Source: Candidatus Peregrinibacteria bacterium (lineage in GTDB: Bacteria > Patescibacteriota > Gracilibacteria > UM-FILTER-43-11). From it: a DNA stretch of 10,665 nt. Shown here one piece after another: positions 5,320-10,665 of this stretch. Below the pieces are notes generated by a model. The model ran no database searches. It was not told where the DNA came from and saw only the letters and a program-made list of their open reading frames with translations. Where the stretch lies: the NCBI GenBank assembly GCA_016927155.1, contig JAFGNE010000019.1:1-10665 (forward strand), given 5' to 3'. Numbering within the stretch: the first letter of the stretch is position 1; each line of letters opens with the position of its first letter. The position numbers and the translations under genes were made by a program.

Positions 5320-7542
5320 CTATTCTTCTTTTTCCTCATCGGAGGCCGCCGCGTCCGAAATATAAATGGCCCGCGGTTTCGCGCCGTCCACAGGGCCGAT
5401 AAGCCCGTGTTCTTCCAGTAAATCCAGAATACGCGCGGCGCGGGCGTAGCCCACGCTAAGCCGGCGCTGCAAAAGCGAGGCGGAAGCCTTTCCTGTTTCC
5501 CTGATCACCTGGATGGCGTCGTTATACAAGCTGTCCTGTTCCATGCCGTCGCCGCTTTGGCCAACGCTCCCCATGCCGGCACCGGAATCCGTAAAGCCGG
5601 TAATCGTGGTGATCCCGTCCTCGTAATCCGGCTCCACCGTAAGTTTCACGCGGTTGGTGACGCGTTCGATTTCCTTGCTGGAAACATAAACGCCCTGCAC
5701 ACGAATGGGCCGGCTCATATTGCCGGGAAGATACAGCATGTCGCCCATTCCAAGCAGGTCTTCCGCGCCGACGGTATCGATGATCGTGCGCGAATCGACC
5801 CCTGACGTGACGGTAAAAGCGATGCGCGTGGGGATATTGGCCTTGATCACGCCGGTAATCACATCCACGCTGGGCCTTTGTGTGGCGATGATAAGATGGA
5901 TACCGATAGCGCGCGCCATCTGGGCGATACGGCAGATCAGGGCTTCGGTCTCTTTTTTCGTGGCCTGCATCATCAGGTCGGCCAATTCGTCGATCACAAT
6001 AATGATCTTGAACATTTTTTTGGGTTCGGCCGCGTTGTATTCTTCGATATTACGGTATCCTTTTTCAGCAAATTCCTTGTAACGGCGGTTCATTTCGGCC
6101 ACCGCCCACTTGAGCGACGAATGAGCCTTTTCCGGCTCGGTGATAACAGGTGTAAGCAAGTGGGGGATACCGTTATAGGTGGTTAATTCCACGCGCTTGG
6201 GGTCAATCATGATGAAGCGCAGGTCCTGCGGGGAATTCTGGTAAAGCAGGGCGATGAGGAACGCGTTCATGCCCACTGATTTTCCCGAACCCGTGGAACC
6301 GGCAATGAGCAGGTGGGGCATGGAAGTCAGGTCGTCAATCACGGGCATGCCGCTCACGTCCCTGCCCACGGTAAGGCGCAGTTTGGAATTGACGCTTTTA
6401 AACTCGGAACTTTCCAGCATCTCGCGAAGGTGCACCACCATGCGCTTTTCATTCGGGACCTCAATGCCCACCAGCGATTTGCCGGGAATCGGCGCTTCCA
6501 TACGGATGCTTTTGGCCGCGAGTGCCAGGGCCAAATCGTTTTTAAGCGTGGTGATCTTATTGAGCTTCACGTCCTCAGCCGGCTTCAGGGTGTACTGCAA
6601 AACCGTGGGGCCTATGTTCACGTCTTTCATGGCCACATCAATGCCAAACTGGGCGAGCTTGTCACGGATCTTTTCCGCGTTGGCCTTAAGCACGTTATCG
6701 CTCACAAAAACCTCGGAACTGGCAGCGCTGAGGAGGTCAAGAGGCGGGAATTCCCAATCGGAATAATCACGTTCGTCCTTTTTCACTTCATGGACAATAG
6801 AAACAGGCTTTGGCTTATTGATTTCAATGCCTTTTGGTTTAGCTTCGGGCTTTTTGGGCTCAAGCGGGATAATTTTCTTCTTTTTATCCCCCTCTTCGGA
6901 AGATTTTGAGATCTGGGGTTTCACAATATTCAGCTCTTCTTCCCCCTCTTTCAAAAACAAAGGTTTTTTTTCGGAAAGAGGTTCACGGCGGATGGTTTTG
7001 ACTTGGCGTTCAGGCATGAAAAAACGGACAATTTCGGTAAGCGAAACCTCAAAAGTGATGAGGATGGCGATAAGGAAAAGGGCAACCAGCACCACCTTGG
7101 CGCCGGTATCGGAAAGAAAAATGCGGAGGAGCACGGAAGTGAGGAAACCCACATACCCGCCAAATTTTTCCACGTTATCCAGCATGCCTTCCATGGGCGT
7201 ACGCGAATGCACGAGGCCTAAAGCCGAAAAAACAAGCAGGGTGATGCCAAGATAGCGCGTGGCCGTAAGCACAATACGGCGGGAAGCGAAAAGGGTAACG
7301 GCCAGGACAAGGCATAGGAAGGGGAGCGCGTAAATGCCCAAACCGAAAGTCAGGCGCAAATAGGTATTCACCCAATGCCCCAAAATACCGGCGCCGCCAC
7401 GGATGATGAGAAAGAAAAGGATAGCCAACCCAAGATAAACCACAGCTCCTACCTCGCGTGCGACATGGGATTCGAGTTCAATTTTGAAATCGTTTTTTTT
7501 AAGGCGCGCGTTCCGGCGGGAGGCGGATATCCGTTTCACCAT
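5320..7542 (-). CDS. ftsK: DNA translocase FtsK/SpoIIIE
   Basis: FtsK is a septum-located hexameric motor that pumps chromosomal DNA during division and helps resolve dimers. The 740-residue protein has a basic N-terminus, then hydrophobic segments at about 31-48, 67-85, 94-112, 129-143 and 147-164, which form its membrane domain. A Lys/Glu/Pro-rich linker (175-260) is short, making the protein closer to SpoIIIE than to E. coli FtsK in size. The alpha and beta motor domains follow, with Walker A GSTGSGKS (415-422), IMIDPKRVEL (444-453), Walker B IIIVIDEL (513-520) and the ATQRPSVDVITGVIKANIP stretch (553-571). A winged-helix gamma domain (about 668-728, including LLQRRLSVGYARAARILDLLEEHGLIGP) recognises polar DNA sequences in characterised relatives. 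The gene sits 12 bp after the AI-2E-family gene and 2 bp before rsmE. The ATG at 7542-7540 has no obvious Shine-Dalgarno site. Confidence 0.97.
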   Translation of the reverse strand: MVKRISASRRNARLKKNDFKIELESHVAREVGAVVYLGLAILFFLIIRGGAGILGHWVNTYLRLTFGLGIYALPFLCLVLAVTLFASRRIVLTATRYLGITLLVFSALGLVHSRTPMEGMLDNVEKFGGYVGFLTSVLLRIFLSDTGAKVVLVALFLIAILITFEVSLTEIVRFFMPERQVKTIRREPLSEKKPLFLKEGEEELNIVKPQISKSSEEGDKKKKIIPLEPKKPEAKPKGIEINKPKPVSIVHEVKKDERDYSDWEFPPLDLLSAASSEVFVSDNVLKANAEKIRDKLAQFGIDVAMKDVNIGPTVLQYTLKPAEDVKLNKITTLKNDLALALAAKSIRMEAPIPGKSLVGIEVPNEKRMVVHLREMLESSEFKSVNSKLRLTVGRDVSGMPVIDDLTSMPHLLIAGSTGSGKSVGMNAFLIALLYQNSPQDLRFIMIDPKRVELTTYNGIPHLLTPVITEPEKAHSSLKWAVAEMNRRYKEFAEKGYRNIEEYNAAEPKKMFKIIIVIDELADLMMQATKKETEALICRIAQMARAIGIHLIIATQRPSVDVITGVIKANIPTRIAFTVTSGVDSRTIIDTVGAEDLLGMGDMLYLPGNMSRPIRVQGVYVSSKEIERVTNRVKLTVEPDYEDGITTITGFTDSGAGMGSVGQSGDGMEQDSLYNDAIQVIRETGKASASLLQRRLSVGYARAARILDLLEEHGLIGPVDGAKPRAIYISDAAASDEEKEE

Positions 7543-7554
7543 GAAAAAGTCATT

Positions 7555-8670
7555 TTATTTTTTTGGTTTTTCACCCCCCTCCTTTCCCGGATCCAAAATA
7601 TCCTTGTACTCCAGGCGATAAATGTGGAGGAATGAAAGGGCAAGGGTAAGCACAAAAGGGGCGAACAAAAGCCCGCTGAACCCAAAAGCGAAAGCGCCGC
7701 CGAGGATAACAAGAAGGACGGCAAGCGGATGCAGGGAAGCGGAAGCGCCGATAAGGTAAGGCTTCACAACATTATCCGAAGTGCTCACAATGGCCACGCT
7801 CCAAATGAGCAGGAACAAGGCGGCAATAAAATGCTTGCCAATAAGGAGGGCGATGATGGCGGGAATGCTGATGACGGCCGTGCCGATATAGGGAATAAAA
7901 GAGAAAATACCTGCCGTCATGCCCCAGAACGCGGCATTGGATATGCCCACCAGAGCGAACCCGAAACCGACAAGGAAGCCCTGGATGATGGCTGTGCCGA
8001 AAAACCCGTAAATGATGGCGTAACTCAGGTGGTTCAGCTTGTTGAAAAGTTCTTCGCGGTACTCGCGTGAGAGGGGCATGAGCGATTTGACATATTCAAT
8101 CAGCTGTTTCCCGTCGCGCAGGAAGTAAAACATGGCCAGGAAAAAGACAATGGCGTGGACAATGAACAGTGAAAGGTTCTTGAGCACATTGGTGGTCTGT
8201 TTCAGTAGGATGGCACTCAGGTTACCCACAAAATCCTGCGCCGCCTGGATGAGGTCCGAGGCGGAGATGGGATTGTATTCTTCCCATTTGGCTATCCATT
8301 CGCTAAAAGGCGGTTTTTGGAGCATGGCGGGAAGCAGGTGAAAATCCTGCCCGAGCAAACTCACCTTGGCACTCACCACCGCGTAAGCGTCCACGGCCTG
8401 GTTGGCCACCATAAAAAAGAACAAGATAAGGGGGCCGATGATGATGACCGCCGCCAATACCAGGGAAAGCAGGGCGGAAAGACTGCGGGGAATATGGATT
8501 TTTTGGTTGAGAAGCTTGTGAAGGGGATAAATGGCCGTAACGATGACGCCGGCAATGAGCAAGGTGCTCAGAAAAGAGGAAATAAACGTCATCAAAGAAA
8601 TGACAAGAACCAAAAGGATGCCGACCAGGAAATATTTCTGGATATCGACGATAGCATGGTTTTTTTGCAT
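7555..8670 (-). CDS. AI-2E family (PerM-type) membrane transporter
   Basis: The 371-residue protein is an integral membrane member of the AI-2E transporter family (formerly UPF0118). Characterised members export autoinducer-2 or act as sodium/proton antiporters, so the substrate cannot be told from sequence. Hydrophobic helices occur at about 13-30, 33-50, 64-88, 165-184, 215-243, 245-290 (several) and 313-352. Family landmarks are YFLRDG (182-187), a GIFSFIPYIGTA loop (254-265), DNVVKPYLIG (299-308) and LHPLAVLLVILGG with FAFGFSGLLFAP (313-338). The soluble part between helices (about 90-160) is typical, and the C-terminus is charged. The gene follows the P-type ATPase by 35 bp and precedes ftsK by 12 bp. 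AAGG lies five bases before the ATG, a weak ribosome site. Residence beside a cation ATPase fits an ion-homeostasis role, but that is inference. Confidence 0.92.
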   Translation of the reverse strand: MQKNHAIVDIQKYFLVGILLVLVISLMTFISSFLSTLLIAGVIVTAIYPLHKLLNQKIHIPRSLSALLSLVLAAVIIIGPLILFFFMVANQAVDAYAVVSAKVSLLGQDFHLLPAMLQKPPFSEWIAKWEEYNPISASDLIQAAQDFVGNLSAILLKQTTNVLKNLSLFIVHAIVFFLAMFYFLRDGKQLIEYVKSLMPLSREYREELFNKLNHLSYAIIYGFFGTAIIQGFLVGFGFALVGISNAAFWGMTAGIFSFIPYIGTAVISIPAIIALLIGKHFIAALFLLIWSVAIVSTSDNVVKPYLIGASASLHPLAVLLVILGGAFAFGFSGLLFAPFVLTLALSFLHIYRLEYKDILDPGKEGGEKPKK

Positions 8671-8705
8671 ATTGGCCTTATTAAAAACACAAATAGTTTA
8701 ACCGA

Positions 8706-10665
8706 TTATCCAGCAGAAAAAAACATCTTTTTAAGTTCATGCCAGAATAAAAACACCAAAACCCCCAAAGCGGGATACCAGAGGAAGCGTAAAGGGACAG
8801 GCGCAAACCCGAACCATACGTTGATCCAAGGCGCATAGATAAGAATGGAAACAGCAATGGCAGAAAATAGGAACGACCCCCACAACTGGGGATTGGTAAA
8901 AAAATAACGGGTAAACAGGGTGCGTTCCGTCCGGCGCGAAAGGATGTTCATGAACTGGCAGAGGATGATGCTCATATAAGCGGCGGCCCGGCCGGCCTCT
9001 TTGCTCATCCCGCCGAAATGATGGACCATTACGAAAGAAAAAAATCCTGCCGTTCCCATCCAAAATCCGTAAAAAAGGAGGCTGGCCAGGCTCTTGCGGT
9101 TAATGATGTGTTGTTTGAGGTCGCGCGGCGGGATATCCATAAGCCCGGCCTCCGCGCGGTCAAAAGTGAGCGCGGTTAAAGGGAGCATCTCGCCGATAAG
9201 GTCAATCGCGAGGATCTGCACCGCGGTAATAGGCGCGGGCAAACCGAACATCATGCCAACAAAACCGAGGAGAACGCAAAAAAGTTCACCGTTATTTGAA
9301 GTGATAGTGGAAAGGATCGTTTTTTTGAGGTTATTGAAAACAGTGCGCCCCTCGCGGATGGCGGAAGTGAGCGTACCGAAATTGTCATCCAGCAAAATGA
9401 TCTCGGACGCCTCTTTAGCCACTTCGGAACCCATTTTCCCCATAGCCACGCCGATATCGGAACGTTTGAGGCTAAGCGTGTCGTTCACGCCGTCCCCCGT
9501 GACGGCCACCACCTCACCCATTCTCTTCAAAAGGGTGACGAGGCGGAATTTGTCTTGCGGCGAAACCCGTGAAAAAATAATGGAACGGGCCATGAGGATT
9601 TGGCGAAGATCCTGATCGGCCATCGCCTTAATTTCATCTCCGGTAAACACGGTGATTTCACCATTTTCCGCCTGCAGGCCGATGCGCCGCGCGATGGCTT
9701 GTGCCGTTACGGCATTATCTCCCGTGATCATCATCACGCGAATATGGGCGTTATAAGCGTTTTGTACTGCCTCTTTCACGGCAATGCGCGGCGGATCAAT
9801 CATGGCCACAAAACCGGCGAACACGAACTCTTTTTCCGTCGCCTCAACAGAAAAATCCGGCGGCGTTTCCTTAAAATCGCGGTAAGCGAGCGCGATGACG
9901 CGGAGCGCCTGTCCGGCAAATTCATTCCCTTTTTCCATAATTTTCCGTCGCGTTTCCTCCGAAAGCGCCTCGGGCTCCCCTTTTAGATTAATTTGAGTGC
10001 AAATGGCCAGGACACTTTCCAGGCTGCCTTTCATGTACGCGATGGTCTTTTCCCCGTGTCCGCGGATGACGGTCATGCGTTTCCTCGCGCTATCAAAAGG
10101 AAGTTGCGCCTTAACGGGAAAACGTCTGTCCAAACCGGCGGGATCAAGGCCGGCCTTCAGGGCGAACGGGGTAAAAGCCGCTTCGGTGGGGTCGCCGATC
10201 GCGTACCATCCCGCGTGCTCTTTGTCGGGCGGGTTCACGCGGCCGTTAGAAGACAAAAAACCGTCTTCAAAAAACGCCTTAAGACTTTCAGATGTCTGGA
10301 GATTGAATGGCTTCCCGTTTTCCAGAATGGCCCCTTCGGGGTCATAACCCTCGCCAGTGATTTCAAAAATCCTGCCACGCGCCCAGGCGTGCGTGATGGT
10401 CATTTCATTCTTGGTGATCGTTCCTGTCTTATCTGAACAGATCACAGTGGTACTGCCCAGCGTTTCCACAGCGGAAAGTTTTTTGACGACCGCGTTTTTC
10501 CTGGCCAACCGCCCCACCCCCAAAGAAAGAGCGACGCTGACCTGGGCCGGCAGTCCCTGTGGTACGCAGGCCGCGGCCACGCTGATGGCGAAAAGCAGGC
10601 TGAGTTCAACGGTTTGCCGTATGCTTTCCCCGGAACCGTATTTGAGCGCGAAGTTGATGGCAAAA
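8706..10665 (-). CDS. Type II P-type cation-transporting ATPase (N-terminus beyond window)
   Basis: This ATP-driven ion pump of the plasma membrane shows about 652 residues; the actuator domain and M1-M3 lie outside the window. Numbering here starts at the GTG at 10580, which is internal: the frame stays open to the edge and M4 sequence already precedes it. In order: M4 with PQGLPA (7-12), phosphorylation motif SDKTGT (D50), nucleotide-binding KGSLE (184-188), DPPR (262-265), TGDN (286-289), hinge TGDGVND (361-367), then M5-M10 (from about 420). The stretch LARKNAVVKKLSAVETLGS and M6 ILAIDLIGEMLP resemble the Na,K/Ca type II group. The usual M4 PEGL is PQGL here, and M6 carries D460 and E464 where Na,K-ATPase has two Asp. 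KGAPE is changed to KGSLE. All catalytic residues are present, so it should be active. The transported ion is uncertain: Ca2+, Na+ or another cation. It heads the visible part of a probable operon. Confidence 0.93.
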   Translation of the reverse strand, partial: FAINFALKYGSGESIRQTVELSLLFAISVAAACVPQGLPAQVSVALSLGVGRLARKNAVVKKLSAVETLGSTTVICSDKTGTITKNEMTITHAWARGRIFEITGEGYDPEGAILENGKPFNLQTSESLKAFFEDGFLSSNGRVNPPDKEHAGWYAIGDPTEAAFTPFALKAGLDPAGLDRRFPVKAQLPFDSARKRMTVIRGHGEKTIAYMKGSLESVLAICTQINLKGEPEALSEETRRKIMEKGNEFAGQALRVIALAYRDFKETPPDFSVEATEKEFVFAGFVAMIDPPRIAVKEAVQNAYNAHIRVMMITGDNAVTAQAIARRIGLQAENGEITVFTGDEIKAMADQDLRQILMARSIIFSRVSPQDKFRLVTLLKRMGEVVAVTGDGVNDTLSLKRSDIGVAMGKMGSEVAKEASEIILLDDNFGTLTSAIREGRTVFNNLKKTILSTITSNNGELFCVLLGFVGMMFGLPAPITAVQILAIDLIGEMLPLTALTFDRAEAGLMDIPPRDLKQHIINRKSLASLLFYGFWMGTAGFFSFVMVHHFGGMSKEAGRAAAYMSIILCQFMNILSRRTERTLFTRYFFTNPQLWGSFLFSAIAVSILIYAPWINVWFGFAPVPLRFLWYPALGVLVFLFWHELKKMFFSAG

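Noticed and set aside
4712..5365. Plus-strand open frame of 217 codons opposite rsmE
   Set aside because: It lies fully antisense to a gene with clear family motifs, and its translation looks like no protein family and has no ribosome site.
6313..6909. Plus-strand open frame of 198 codons opposite ftsK
   Set aside because: It is antisense to the FtsK linker and motor region. The His/Arg/Phe-rich translation is typical of a shadow frame.
1..10665. CRISPR array, transposon, RNA gene or known defence system
   Set aside because: I saw no regularly spaced repeats, no transposase or nuclease motifs, and no tRNA- or rRNA-like sequence on either strand.

Overview
The window is bacterial, gene-dense and of roughly balanced GC content. 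It uses the standard code: tilS and rsmE both end cleanly at TGA exactly where their families should end. The housekeeping genes (tilS, rsmE, ftsK) and the codon style (AAA, GAA and GGC preferred, few clear Shine-Dalgarno sites) suggest a little-studied lineage. A candidate-phylum (Patescibacteria-like) origin is possible, but the sequence shows no marker that proves it, so treat the taxonomy as open.

Layout. (1) 1-2041, plus strand: the 3' part of tilS (tRNA-Ile lysidine synthase), overlapped by the ATGA junction with a secreted protein that has a duplicated cysteine-containing domain followed by fibronectin-type-III-like domains. (2) 2019-4312, an accessory block read mainly on the minus strand: a putative lipoprotein (3264-4097) with an exceptionally strong ribosome binding site and different codon use, a GC-rich terminator-like hairpin, a good sigma70-type promoter, and a two-gene unit of a small single-span protein and a four-span membrane protein. 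None of these three proteins can be assigned a function. (3) 4195-4636: a divergent promoter region with a perfect AT-rich dyad, driving the lipoprotein leftward and a small membrane-anchored helical protein rightward. (4) 4613-10665, minus strand: a tightly packed run, in transcription order, of a type II P-type cation ATPase (N-terminus beyond the window), an AI-2E-family membrane protein, the DNA translocase FtsK/SpoIIIE and the 16S rRNA methyltransferase RsmE. The gaps between them are 35, 12 and 2 bp, so they probably form one operon, but its promoter is not in the window.

How the genes work together. Region 4 combines ion transport, chromosome segregation at division, and ribosome modification. 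This looks like cotranscription of housekeeping genes rather than one pathway. The accessory block is dominated by envelope proteins (secreted, lipid-anchored or membrane-spanning) of unknown role. I found no CRISPR array, transposase, integrase, tRNA, rRNA or recognisable defence system. The points most worth checking are the domain architecture of the secreted protein, the foreign-looking lipoprotein gene with its dyad, and the altered cation-site residues of the ATPase.
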